Below are positions 1-8,067 of a stretch of 64,000 bases of DNA, piece by piece. The stretch comes from Halarcobacter anaerophilus. GTDB taxonomy: Bacteria; Campylobacterota; Campylobacteria; Campylobacterales; Arcobacteraceae. The notes beneath the pieces are model-generated. The model was not told where the DNA came from. It did not search any database and worked only from the letters and a program-made list of their open reading frames with translations. The translations under genes and the position numbers were made by a program. The stretch is taken from the NCBI RefSeq assembly GCF_006459125.1, contig NZ_CP041070.1, positions 1,054,001 through 1,118,000 on the forward strand. The letters are read 5' to 3'. Every line of letters starts with the position of its first letter. Positions within the stretch are counted from its first letter, which is position 1.

Positions 1-717
1 TACGATATTCTCTTTTAAATCTTCGCTTACATAAAAATAGTCGATTCTCCAGCCAACGTTATTTGCTCTTGCATTTGCTCTGTAACTCCACCAGCTGTAG
101 TTATTTGGTTCCTCACCGTTTATATGTCTAAAAGTATCAATATAACCGTGCTCTAAAAATTTTGTTATCCATTCTCGCTCCATAGGTAAAAAGCCTGAAG
201 TCTCTTCATTTGCTTTGGGTCTTGCAAGATCTATTTCTGTATGAGCTGTATTTACGTCACCGCAAACTATTATAGAGAGTCCCTCTTTTTTTAAGTTTTC
301 GCAGTGTTCTAAAAATCTGTCATAAAACTCCATTTTATAAGTTAATCTTTCCTCTTTGCTTTGACCGTTTGGAAAATAGACATTGAAAAAAGCTATTTTT
401 TTATCTGTTGTTTCAAAATGAATTTCATTTATTCTGCCTTCATCAAGAATATCAACACTAGGACAGTTTGATTGAAAAAAAGGTTCTATATCAGTAAAGA
501 GTGCTGTTCCGCTTCTTCCTTTTATTGCCGATTGTGAAGCAAATACGGTTTTATATTCTCTGTCAAAAATCGTATTAGGAATCTGCTCTTTTGTAGATTT
601 TGTTTCTTGAATTCCAAGTAAATCAATATTTGCTTCGTCAACCCATTTTAAGGCTTCTTTTCTATCAACAGCTCTAATTCCGTTTACATTCCATGAGATG
701 AACTTATATTTTGTCAT
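1..717 (-). CDS. xth: Exodeoxyribonuclease III, 3' part outside window
   Basis: AP endonuclease / 3'-5' exonuclease of base-excision repair. 239 codons are visible; the C-terminus runs off the left edge. Visible EEP-fold motifs in order: WNVNGIRA near the N-terminus (metal-binding Asn), LGIQETKS (catalytic Glu), GDVNTAHTEIDLARPK (Asp/Asn pair) and a WWSYRANARANNVGWRIDYF segment. The final catalytic Asp-His motif should lie beyond position 1. The ATG at 715-717 overlaps the stop of the upstream 82-residue gene by 4 bases (ATGA), so the two are probably translationally coupled. The family is recognised with high certainty. Confidence 0.95.
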   Translation of the reverse strand, partial: MTKYKFISWNVNGIRAVDRKEALKWVDEANIDLLGIQETKSTKEQIPNTIFDREYKTVFASQSAIKGRSGTALFTDIEPFFQSNCPSVDILDEGRINEIHFETTDKKIAFFNVYFPNGQSKEERLTYKMEFYDRFLEHCENLKKEGLSIIVCGDVNTAHTEIDLARPKANEETSGFLPMEREWITKFLEHGYIDTFRHINGEEPNNYSWWSYRANARANNVGWRIDYFYVSEDLKENIV

Positions 718-962
718 TTGTTTTTGGCTCCTTTAGACTCTATTTTTTGAATCTGTTCTATTTTTATAAAATTTTCATGTTCTTTTGGTTTTTTTTTCTT
801 TTTTACAGGTTTATCCGAAAAAAGTCCGATATTGTTTGAAAAACCTTTGTTGTTTAACAAAGAGTCGCCTTTGCCGCCGTGAGTATCAATTTTTCCTTGT
901 TCATAGGCAAAACAAAAGTTTGAAAAAGTTAAAAGTAAAAATATTTTAAAAAGATTTTTCAT
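714..962 (-). CDS. Small exported protein, unknown function
   Basis: 82 residues. An N-terminal signal peptide is clear (MKNLFKIFLLLTFSNFCFA, cleavage likely after the Ala). The mature part is polar, with a Gly-rich stretch, a KKKKKPK basic run and many Lys/Glu residues, and has no recognised domain. It lies between a small membrane protein upstream (17-bp overlap) and xth downstream (4-bp overlap), so it probably belongs to a three-gene leftward operon. It contains no cysteine after cleavage and no lipobox. I do not recognise the family; a periplasmic location is inferred. Confidence 0.7.
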   Translation of the reverse strand: MKNLFKIFLLLTFSNFCFAYEQGKIDTHGGKGDSLLNNKGFSNNIGLFSDKPVKKKKKPKEHENFIKIEQIQKIESKGAKNK

Positions 963-1200
963 CTGTTTTCCTTAAATTTTTATACATTCCTAAAAGTGTT
1001 ATTGCTATCCAAAAAATTTCTATAATAAATGAACCCAGATTGAAATGTACCAAAAGTGAAATAAGAAGTAATATTGCACCAATTAGATTTAATATCTGGT
1101 AAGTAAATGAAGTTATTTTATGTTTTTCAGTTTGTAACAAAAAGTAAGCAACAACCACAAATATCATACCGATAAATCCAATAAATTGAAAAATATCCAT
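946..1200 (-). CDS. Small membrane protein, CBU_0592-like
   Basis: 84 residues with three hydrophobic segments (about 4-22, 33-53 and 57-75) and a short basic/acidic tail. The pattern (FIGFIGMIFVVVAYFLLQ, then YQILNLIGAILLLISL, then IIEIFWIAITLLGMYK) resembles the CBU_0592-type small inner-membrane proteins, whose function is unknown. An in-frame ATG four codons upstream (1212) exists, but the ATG at 1200 has GAGGA at proper spacing, so it is preferred. It overlaps the exported 82-residue protein downstream and looks like the first gene of the xth operon. Confidence 0.75.
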   Translation of the reverse strand: MDIFQFIGFIGMIFVVVAYFLLQTEKHKITSFTYQILNLIGAILLLISLLVHFNLGSFIIEIFWIAITLLGMYKNLRKTDEKSF

Positions 1201-1263
1201 ATCTATCCTCATAATTAAGTCTAAATTTGCTATTTTACGATAAATTATTTATAAAGATATTAA

Positions 1264-1980
1264 ATGATAGATGAAATCGTATTAGGACTTATTACTTTTT
1301 TTACTTCTACTGTTGCAGGAGTTGTAGGACTTGGTGGAGGCATGATGTTAATTGCAATTTTGCCTTCTTTTCTGCCTTTAAATGCTTTAATTCCAGTTCA
1401 TGGTTTAACCCAAATGTCGAGTAATCTAAGCAGAGCAGTCTTTGGATATAAATATGTAAAACTAGAAACAATCCCTAAATTTCTTTTGGGTTCTATTTGC
1501 GGTATTGCTTTATTTGCTTCAATTTTATATTTTATCTCTTTAGAGTTTGTTCCTCTTTTTATAGGAATTTATATTCTTCTTTCTTTATGGAGTAAAAAGT
1601 TTAATGAAAAGATAAAAAGATATGAAAGTTACTTCTTAGCAGGTTTTTTTCAAACAGGACTTTCTATTGTTGTTGGAGCAACGGGTCCTTTAACTATGAC
1701 TTTACTTTTAAAAGATTATGAGGATAAACATATTGTTGTAGCAACGGGAGCTGCTCTTATGAGTATAACCCACACTTTAAAAGTTTTTGTTTTTATGTTT
1801 TTCGGTTTTGTATTTTTTGATTATCTAGGAGTATTAATTGCTATGATAATAGGAGCGGTTACGGGAAGTTATGTTGGTACAAAACTAAGAGATAAAATAG
1901 AGGGTAAAAAGTTTGTACTTTTATTAAAAGTATTGCTTTCTGCATTGGCTGTTAAACTAATTATTGGATTATTATGGTAA
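1264..1980 (+). CDS. TauE/SafE (TSUP) family permease
   Basis: Inner-membrane anion permease of the sulfite/sulfonate exporter superfamily. 238 residues with about seven or eight hydrophobic helices in two similar halves: the first carries GVVGLGGGMMLI (about residues 20-31), the second VVGATGPLTMTLL (about 137-149), the repeated motif typical of TSUP proteins. The length is normal. Its stop overlaps the start of the following MFS gene by 7 bases, so they are probably co-transcribed. The substrate cannot be read from sequence; sulfur anions are the family norm. Confidence 0.88.
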   Translation: MIDEIVLGLITFFTSTVAGVVGLGGGMMLIAILPSFLPLNALIPVHGLTQMSSNLSRAVFGYKYVKLETIPKFLLGSICGIALFASILYFISLEFVPLFIGIYILLSLWSKKFNEKIKRYESYFLAGFFQTGLSIVVGATGPLTMTLLLKDYEDKHIVVATGAALMSITHTLKVFVFMFFGFVFFDYLGVLIAMIIGAVTGSYVGTKLRDKIEGKKFVLLLKVLLSALAVKLIIGLLW

Positions 1981-3161
1981 AAAATTTATTTAAATCAAGA
2001 GAAGCTTTGCTTTATATTATGACTATTTCAATGGTTTTTTCTACATCTGCTTGGATGAGTTTGTTAAATAATTTTGCAATAGAAGCTGCCTCTTTCGACG
2101 GTAGCCAAATAGGTATTTTGCAAAGTTTAAGAGAAATACCGGGATTTTTAGCTTTTACCGTTGTAATTGTTATTATGTTTATAGCCCAGCAAAGATTGGC
2201 ATATATCTCTATGATGCTTTTAGGTTTGGGAGTTATCTTAACGGGATATTTTCCAAATGCTTTGGGACTTTATATTACGACTGTTATTATGTCTGTTGGA
2301 TTTCACTATTTAGAGACTTTAAATCAATCTTTGTCTTTACAGTGGTTAAGTAAAGCAAAAGCTCCGATTGTTTTGGGAAAAATAACGGCTGCCAAATCTT
2401 TTACCTCTTTGATTGTTTTTGTTTTGATTTATATTATGATGAAATATTATTCTGTTGAGTATAAATATGTATATGTTTTTTTTGGCGGAGTAACTTTTAT
2501 AACAGGAGTTTTAATCTGGATTTTTTTTGAACACTTTAAAGACGATGTGGTTCAAGAAAAAAGAATAGTTTTAAAAAAAGAGTATTGGCTTTTTTACATT
2601 TTAACACTTTTTGCTGGTGCTAGACGGCAGATTTTTATTGTGTTTGCAGCTTTCTTACTTGTAGAAAAGTTCGGTGTAGATATTCATAATATGGTTGCTT
2701 TAATGTTTATAAATGCAGTTTTAAATATCTATTTTGCTCCGGCAATAGGAAAATTTATCTCAAAATTCGGAGAGAGAACAACTTTAAGATTTGAGTATTT
2801 AGGTCTTGTTATAGTTTTCGTCTCTTACGCTTTTGTTACAAATGAATATGTGGCTTTTGGTCTTTATATTATTGATCATTTGCTTTTTTCTATGGCAATT
2901 GCTCTTAAAACATATTTTCAAAAAATTGCAGATCCTAAAGATATTGCAAGTGCAAGTGCGGTTTCCTTTACCATAAATCATATTGCAGCGGTATTTTTGC
3001 CTTTTGTTTTAGGAATACTTTGGTTATATTCAAGTTCTCTTGTTTTTGTTATTGGAGCAAGTATCGCTGTTTTGTCTTTTATTTTATCTTTTTTGGTTCC
3101 AAAAAATCCTATGCAAGGTTTTGAAACAACGTTAAAAGAGAAAAAAAGATTAGCTGTCTAA
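1974..3161 (+). CDS. MFS transporter
   Basis: 395 residues with about 12 transmembrane helices and a central cytoplasmic break (about residues 190-203, HFKDDVVQEKRIVLKK), typical of a major facilitator. Substrate unknown. It overlaps the end of the TSUP gene by 7 bases. The 3' end overlaps the 3' end of the convergent histidine kinase gene by 12 bases, and both stop codons fall inside a perfect 11-bp hairpin (3143-3168). The family is secure, the specificity is not. Confidence 0.88.
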   Translation: MVKNLFKSREALLYIMTISMVFSTSAWMSLLNNFAIEAASFDGSQIGILQSLREIPGFLAFTVVIVIMFIAQQRLAYISMMLLGLGVILTGYFPNALGLYITTVIMSVGFHYLETLNQSLSLQWLSKAKAPIVLGKITAAKSFTSLIVFVLIYIMMKYYSVEYKYVYVFFGGVTFITGVLIWIFFEHFKDDVVQEKRIVLKKEYWLFYILTLFAGARRQIFIVFAAFLLVEKFGVDIHNMVALMFINAVLNIYFAPAIGKFISKFGERTTLRFEYLGLVIVFVSYAFVTNEYVAFGLYIIDHLLFSMAIALKTYFQKIADPKDIASASAVSFTINHIAAVFLPFVLGILWLYSSSLVFVIGASIAVLSFILSFLVPKNPMQGFETTLKEKKRLAV

Positions 3162-3168
3162 TCTTTTT
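3143..3168. terminator. Bidirectional hairpin terminator spanning two stop codons
   Basis: Perfect 11-bp inverted repeat (3143-3153 AAAAAGATTAG and 3158-3168 CTAATCTTTTT) with a 4-base loop. A/T tracts on both sides let it work in either direction. The stops of the rightward MFS gene (3159-3161) and the leftward kinase gene (3150-3152) are both inside the stem. Confidence 0.8.
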
Positions 3169-5048
3169 AAGATTGTATTAACCATTTGATTTGTATCAAA
3201 TGGTTTTTCTACAATCTCTTGATTTTCTATATCTGTTTTCTCTTTTGAGACTAAAATTATTTTCTCTTCTTTTTCTAAAATATAGTTTCTTAACTGCTCT
3301 TTTGTAACAGAATCGATATCTACAATTAAAAGATCAAATTTCTCTTCTTTTGTTTTTGATATGAAATCTTTTAGTGATGCGCTTTGTTGTACTCTGTAAT
3401 TTTTATTTAACTCTATTACCAAACTCATATATGATAGGTGGTCATTATTTAAAATTGCAATACTTCTTTTCTTTTTGCTCTCTTTATTTTCCAGCTCTTC
3501 ATCAAAAAGAAAATCAAGAGTTTCGTTTTTTGTTTTTTTAGCTTTTTTTGTAATAAGTTTTTCTTCCTCTTTTTGTAGTTCACATTTATTTACCTGATCT
3601 AAATTTTTTGGAATTAAAACCGTTATAGTTGTTCCTTTATCTATCTCACTCTCAATTTTTATATCACCTTTAAATAGCCCAACCAAATCTCTACAAATAG
3701 CCAAGCCTAAGCCTGTTCCTCCGTATTTTCTTGTTGTGCTTCCGTCAACTTGTTTAAATCTGTCAAAAATTGTTTCTAATTTATCTTTTTCTATTCCTAT
3801 ACCGTCATCACTTACAATGATTTCTACATACTCTTCTTTATCTTTTATTAAAAGTCTAATTTCTCCTTCATGAACAAACTTTAATGAGTTGCTTAAAAGA
3901 TTTTTAACTATCTGTTTTATTCTTTGTTTATCGCTGTAAATAAGCTCTAGTTTTCTATCAAACTCAAATTTAAACTCCAAATCTTTTTCTAAAACTTGCG
4001 GTTCAAACATATCTTTTATCTCATACATCAACTCTTTTACATCTATAGTTTCATAATATAACTCAAGTTTTCCTGCTTCAAGTTTGGAAATATCCAATAC
4101 ATCATTTATTAAAAAAAGTAAATCGTTTCCGCATCTGTTTATTATTTCTAAATTTTTAACCTCTTTTTCATTTAATTTTTTATCTTTGTTTTTAAGCATA
4201 ATCGAACTTATAAGGTTTATTGAATTTAACGGAGTTTTTAACTCATGACTCATATTTGCAAGAAAATCATCTTTTGCTCTGTTTGCTTGTTCCAACGCCT
4301 TTTTTTGTAAGTTTTGAATCATGGTAAGCTGTCTTAAGTTGATAATATCTTCACTGATTTTACTTGACATTTTATTAAAAGAATCAGCTAAAACAGTAAG
4401 TTCTCTTAAATTGTTTAATTGCAATTTAATATGACTTCTCTCTTCTTCATGCTCTTCAAAGCTTTTAATACCGTTAATTAATTTTTTAAGAGGTATTGTA
4501 AGATATAAATTTGTGTATGTAATTACAAGAATCCAAAACATTAATACGCTTATTAAAATATTAATTATTATTAACATAATACTTTTTTTTGATTCTTTTT
4601 TTATTATATCTTTGCTTGCAAAAAGTTGAATACTTGCCAAATATTTTCTGGGATTTTTTGCCGTATCAAAAATAGAATAACCGTAACTTACAAAATCTTC
4701 ACTGTTGATATTTTGTTTATGCCGTAAAATTTTTTCTTTATTGATTTCAAAAGTAATACCGCTTATTAAATCATCTTTTAATATAATCTCTATAATTTTA
4801 TCAATTCGTTCTTTGTTATTGTTCATAACGGCTTTAGTCAAGTCATCTATAAAAAGATTCTCAATTCTTTTTAAATCATTAATAAGCTCGTTTTGTGCTT
4901 TATTATACTCTGAAAAGATTTGGTAACTTGCCAAAGTAAGTACTAAAAAAATATACCCTAAAAATATTTTTTTGAATATTAAATAACCTATTGTTTGATT
5001 AAAATTATTAAATATATCGCTAAAATAATTAAGAATTCTTTCTTTCAT
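3150..5048 (-). CDS. Hybrid sensor histidine kinase
   Basis: Membrane sensor kinase of a two-component system, 632 residues. In order: transmembrane helix about 27-45, extracytoplasmic sensor about 46-155, second helix about 157-178, HAMP-like linker to about 235, coiled coil, then HisKA with phospho-acceptor H268 in NMSHELKTPLNS. The HATPase domain has the N box (NLLSNSLKF), G1 (DDGIGI), F box (FDRFKQVD) and G2 (GGTGLGLAI). The C-terminus (about 525-632) is a receiver-like domain with likely phospho-acceptor D577 (LLIVDID), S601 and K615 (EKPFD). The first acidic cluster is only NND, so the receiver may be weak. No separate response regulator is adjacent. Signal unknown. Confidence 0.92.
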   Translation of the reverse strand: MKERILNYFSDIFNNFNQTIGYLIFKKIFLGYIFLVLTLASYQIFSEYNKAQNELINDLKRIENLFIDDLTKAVMNNNKERIDKIIEIILKDDLISGITFEINKEKILRHKQNINSEDFVSYGYSIFDTAKNPRKYLASIQLFASKDIIKKESKKSIMLIIINILISVLMFWILVITYTNLYLTIPLKKLINGIKSFEEHEEERSHIKLQLNNLRELTVLADSFNKMSSKISEDIINLRQLTMIQNLQKKALEQANRAKDDFLANMSHELKTPLNSINLISSIMLKNKDKKLNEKEVKNLEIINRCGNDLLFLINDVLDISKLEAGKLELYYETIDVKELMYEIKDMFEPQVLEKDLEFKFEFDRKLELIYSDKQRIKQIVKNLLSNSLKFVHEGEIRLLIKDKEEYVEIIVSDDGIGIEKDKLETIFDRFKQVDGSTTRKYGGTGLGLAICRDLVGLFKGDIKIESEIDKGTTITVLIPKNLDQVNKCELQKEEEKLITKKAKKTKNETLDFLFDEELENKESKKKRSIAILNNDHLSYMSLVIELNKNYRVQQSASLKDFISKTKEEKFDLLIVDIDSVTKEQLRNYILEKEEKIILVSKEKTDIENQEIVEKPFDTNQMVNTILKRLDS

Positions 5049-5137
5049 AATAAAACCCTTTAAATTATCTTTTCGAATTATAACTTTAAATTGTATTATA
5101 ATAGTATTATTTTTTATACCTTTTTTTAAATATAATG

Positions 5138-5962
5138 CTAAATTTTAAATTTTTTTAGATAAGAACTTATTTTGGGAATACAATCTTTTCTACAAACAAG
5201 AGTTGTAGGAATATTTTCTAACTCTTTGACTTCTGAGACTTTTACTTTGTCTGTAAAGCCCAGTTTTTTTACTACGTTAAAAGGAAGAAGAGTTCTACCC
5301 ATTCCCGCTTCCACACAGCTTAAAATAGTTTCCAAACTACCGAATTCAAAATTTCTATGAGAACAAATTCCTTTGTCTGAATAGTGGTTATGAAGATATT
5401 CGTTATAAGTGCATCCTTTTTTAAAAGTCAGTATTACATTAGGAATCTTTTCGCTTTTAGGTTCTAAAAGTACGATTTTCTCTTTAAACTCGTTTAATAT
5501 TAAAAGCTCGCTGCTTTTTGGTTTGTCGCTTATAAATGCAATATCCAGTTTATAATCATGAAGCTGATTTGTTATATCTTTTGTAGTACCTGTTACAAGC
5601 TCTAACTGCATATTGGGAAATTTTTTGTGAAGTTTTAATAAAAAAGGTGAAATTCTTGTTGCTGCATTTGATTCTGTTGAACCTATTCTTAAAATAGTTT
5701 GTTCCTCCAAAGATTTCATCTCTAAGATCGTATTTTCTATTTTTTTTATAATCTCCAATGCGTGAGGATAGAGTTTTTCCCCTTCAAAAGTAAGTTTTAC
5801 GCCTTTTGGAATTCTATGGAAAAGATTATGTCCCAGATTTTTCTCTAACTGCTTTATCCTAGAAGTTACGTTTGATTGAGCAAAACCTAACTCTTGTGCT
5901 GCAAGAGAGATACTTTTATTATTTGCAACTGCCACGAAAATTTTTAATAAATTTGAATCCAT
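5138..5962 (-). CDS. LysR-family transcriptional regulator
   Basis: About 274 residues. The N-terminal winged helix-turn-helix (LLKIFVAVANNKSISLAAQELGFAQSNVTSRIKQLEKNLGH, residues about 4-44) is classic LysR, followed by a periplasmic-binding-like effector domain from about residue 90. The ATG at 5962 is chosen over one nine codons upstream (5989) because AAGGA precedes it by 8 bases and LysR proteins normally begin just before this helix. It is divergent from the MFS/tautomerase pair, with a perfect dyad in between, so it probably controls that pair and itself. The co-inducer is unknown. Confidence 0.92.
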   Translation of the reverse strand: MDSNLLKIFVAVANNKSISLAAQELGFAQSNVTSRIKQLEKNLGHNLFHRIPKGVKLTFEGEKLYPHALEIIKKIENTILEMKSLEEQTILRIGSTESNAATRISPFLLKLHKKFPNMQLELVTGTTKDITNQLHDYKLDIAFISDKPKSSELLILNEFKEKIVLLEPKSEKIPNVILTFKKGCTYNEYLHNHYSDKGICSHRNFEFGSLETILSCVEAGMGRTLLPFNVVKKLGFTDKVKVSEVKELENIPTTLVCRKDCIPKISSYLKKFKI

Positions 5963-5999
5963 ATCATTTTTCCTTATATCACCTATCATGATTTAATAT

Positions 6000-6029
6000 T
6001 TGACAGAAAATCACTTTAAGTGATATTAT
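6000..6029 (+). promoter_or_regulatory. MFS promoter with LysR-type dyad in its spacer
   Basis: TTGACA (6000-6005), an 18-base spacer and extended -10 TGA-TATTAT (6021-6029). The perfect dyad ATCACTT-T-AAGTGAT (6010-6024) fills the spacer and includes a T-N11-A core, as bound by LysR proteins. Its position would let the divergently encoded regulator act directly on this promoter. Confidence 0.65.
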
Positions 6030-6057
6030 ACATAAAAATGAAAAAAAGGGAAAGCTA

Positions 6058-7242
6058 ATGAATCTCTTAGATAGAAATAAAAACAGTTCAATTATTTTAG
6101 CAGGAATTTTATCTATTATAGTAGGTTTGGGTGTAGCAAGATTTGTTTTTACTTCACTTCTGCCACCTATGCTTGATGATTTTTTGACTATTACTTTTGC
6201 AGGAGTTTTAGCCTCTATTAACTTTGCGGGATATTTATCAGGCTCTATTTTTGCAACTTTTATAAAAGATATTAATACAAAAGTAAAATATTTTAGAATA
6301 GGTATGATTATTTCTGTTTTATCTGCTTTAGTTTTAGCTTTTAGTCAAAATGAAACACTTTGGGCAGTTTCAAGAATTATTGCGGGGTTTGGATCTGCTA
6401 TGGCATTAGTAGTAGGTTCTGCTATTGTTATGACAAAACTTAAAATGGATAATAAAACAAAAGCTATGGGAATACACTTTAGCGGAATCGGTTTTGCTAT
6501 TTTTACTACGGATTTAATAAGTAGATTAGTTCTCTATTTTGACGGAACTTGGCAAGAAGCATGGCTTATATTGGCAGTTTTCGGTTTTTTTGTATCTATA
6601 TATTCAGTTTATATACTTAGTTTTGATAAAGAGATTAAACAAAACGTGGTAAAACATAAATTCGATTTTTCTTTATTTAATCCTTTTATGATACTTCTGA
6701 TTATGGCATATTTTACGGAAGGAGTAGGTTTTGTAGTTCAAGGTACGTTTTTACCCGATATTATCAATTCACTTAAAGGTTTAGAAGGTTATGGAAGTTT
6801 TACTTGGACTTTGGTTGGCTTAGCAGGAATTCCTTCTTGTATAGTATGGATGACATTGGCTCATAAATTTGGAAGCGTAAATATTATAATAGTTGCAATG
6901 CTTACCCAAATTGCGGGGATTCTAATCTCTGCACTTACGACAAATATATATTTAAATCTTTTTAGCGGAGTTTTATACGGTGGAACTTTTGTAGGTTTGG
7001 TTGCGCTTTTTATGAATTTAGGAGGGAAAATTGCAGGTAAGAATCCTGTTATATTAATGGGAGCTTTAACTACTTCTTACGGAATAGGGCAAGTTGTAGC
7101 GCCTTTATATAGCGTAAAGTTAATAGAGCTTTACGGAAATTATAATAGCTCTTTATATCTAACAGCTTTTATAGTTTTCGGCGGAGTTATTTTTCTTTTT
7201 ATCTCAAAAAAATTTGCAACAATAGAACAAAAATCAATATAA
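6058..7242 (+). CDS. MFS transporter, YbfB/YjiJ type
   Basis: 394 residues with about 12 transmembrane helices. The N-terminal GLGVARFVFTSLLPPML segment and the overall hydrophobic pattern match the YbfB/YjiJ MFS family, inner-membrane carriers of uncertain substrate. It is the first gene of a two-gene unit with the tautomerase (10-base gap), divergent from the LysR gene, and preceded by a good promoter holding a LysR-like dyad. Small-molecule efflux or uptake under LysR control is inferred. Confidence 0.87.
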   Translation: MNLLDRNKNSSIILAGILSIIVGLGVARFVFTSLLPPMLDDFLTITFAGVLASINFAGYLSGSIFATFIKDINTKVKYFRIGMIISVLSALVLAFSQNETLWAVSRIIAGFGSAMALVVGSAIVMTKLKMDNKTKAMGIHFSGIGFAIFTTDLISRLVLYFDGTWQEAWLILAVFGFFVSIYSVYILSFDKEIKQNVVKHKFDFSLFNPFMILLIMAYFTEGVGFVVQGTFLPDIINSLKGLEGYGSFTWTLVGLAGIPSCIVWMTLAHKFGSVNIIIVAMLTQIAGILISALTTNIYLNLFSGVLYGGTFVGLVALFMNLGGKIAGKNPVILMGALTTSYGIGQVVAPLYSVKLIELYGNYNSSLYLTAFIVFGGVIFLFISKKFATIEQKSI

Positions 7243-7252
7243 AGGATTAAAA

Positions 7253-7459
7253 ATGCCGATTATAAATGTAAAAATGACTCATGAAGACGGTGGGGCAACA
7301 AAAGAACAAAAAGAACTTTTGGCAGAAAAACTTACAAATGTTTTTGTCGAAATTTTTAACAGAGGCGAAAAAACTTGTGTAGTTACAATAGATGAAGTTT
7401 CAACGGATAATTACGCAATCGCAGGTAAAACAATAACAAATATCAGAAATAAAAAGTAG
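7253..7459 (+). CDS. 4-oxalocrotonate tautomerase family protein
   Basis: 68 residues, the usual size for the small 4-OT family. The mature N-terminus would be Pro (MPIINVKM), the catalytic base of these keto-enol tautomerases. The remaining pattern (KEQKELLAEKLTNVFVEI, then CVVTIDEV, then NYAIAGKTI) fits. It sits 10 bases after the MFS gene with its own AAGGA site, so an operon is likely. The substrate is unknown; a role on a compound carried by the MFS protein is only an inference. Confidence 0.9.
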   Translation: MPIINVKMTHEDGGATKEQKELLAEKLTNVFVEIFNRGEKTCVVTIDEVSTDNYAIAGKTITNIRNKK

Positions 7460-7496
7460 TATTAAAATACAAAATTTACTACTTTTAACTCTTTTT

Positions 7497-7554
7497 ATCT
7501 ATTAAACTTTTTTTTAATATTATGATATTATTTCGAAGAAAAAAGTTTATAGAT
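7497..7554. promoter_or_regulatory. Long inverted repeat before asparaginase-like gene
   Basis: Arms at 7497-7513 and 7539-7554 pair over 16 bp with a one-base bulge. The enclosed AT-rich loop contains TATGAT/TATTAT -10-like hexamers. It could be a transcript hairpin after the tautomerase gene or an operator over the promoter of the next gene; the sequence does not decide. Confidence 0.4.
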
Positions 7555-7570
7555 TAAAAGGGTAATTTTA

Positions 7571-8065
7571 ATGAATGTAACTATTATAAATACAGGCGGA
7601 ACTTTTAACAAAAGATATAATCCCATAAAAGGACAACTTGAAGTACCAAAAGACAATAAAGCTTTGGAAAAGATTATTGCAGCTTGTCATAACGTAGATT
7701 TTGAACTTATAAACGTAGTTTCAAAAGATAGTTTGGAAATGAACGATGAAGATAGACAGATAATAGTACAAAGTGTCAAAAATACGAAAAATGATAAAAT
7801 TATAATTATTCATGGAACCGATACCGTTCATTTGACAAGTGCTTTATTAAAAGAAGAAGTAAAAAATAAAAAAATAGTTTTTACAGGAGCAATGGTTCCT
7901 ATGAGTATAGATGAAGTGGAAGCTACAATGAATTTTTCTCAAGCCTTGGGCTTTTTAAGCGCAAATATCCAAAACGGTACATATATCTCTATGCACGGAG
8001 TTGTAGTCGATTGCTCAAAATTAGTAAAAAACAGGGAACTTGGACAGTTTTTAATTCAAGAGTAG
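7571..8065 (+). CDS. One-domain asparaginase-like protein
   Basis: 164 residues matching only the N-terminal domain of L-asparaginase I/II enzymes (normally about 330 residues). The active-site motifs of that domain are present: NTGGTF at residues about 7-12 (nucleophile Thr), IIHGTDTVHLTSALL (about 77-91, Thr-Asp pair) and FTGAMVPMS (about 100-108). The C-terminal domain, which closes the active site of a neighbouring subunit, is missing, and a clean stop follows. Short asparaginase-domain proteins exist as stand-alone genes, so this may be a genuine short form rather than a truncation. Whether it hydrolyses asparagine is uncertain. Confidence 0.8.
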   Translation: MNVTIINTGGTFNKRYNPIKGQLEVPKDNKALEKIIAACHNVDFELINVVSKDSLEMNDEDRQIIVQSVKNTKNDKIIIIHGTDTVHLTSALLKEEVKNKKIVFTGAMVPMSIDEVEATMNFSQALGFLSANIQNGTYISMHGVVVDCSKLVKNRELGQFLIQE

Positions 8066-8067
8066 TT

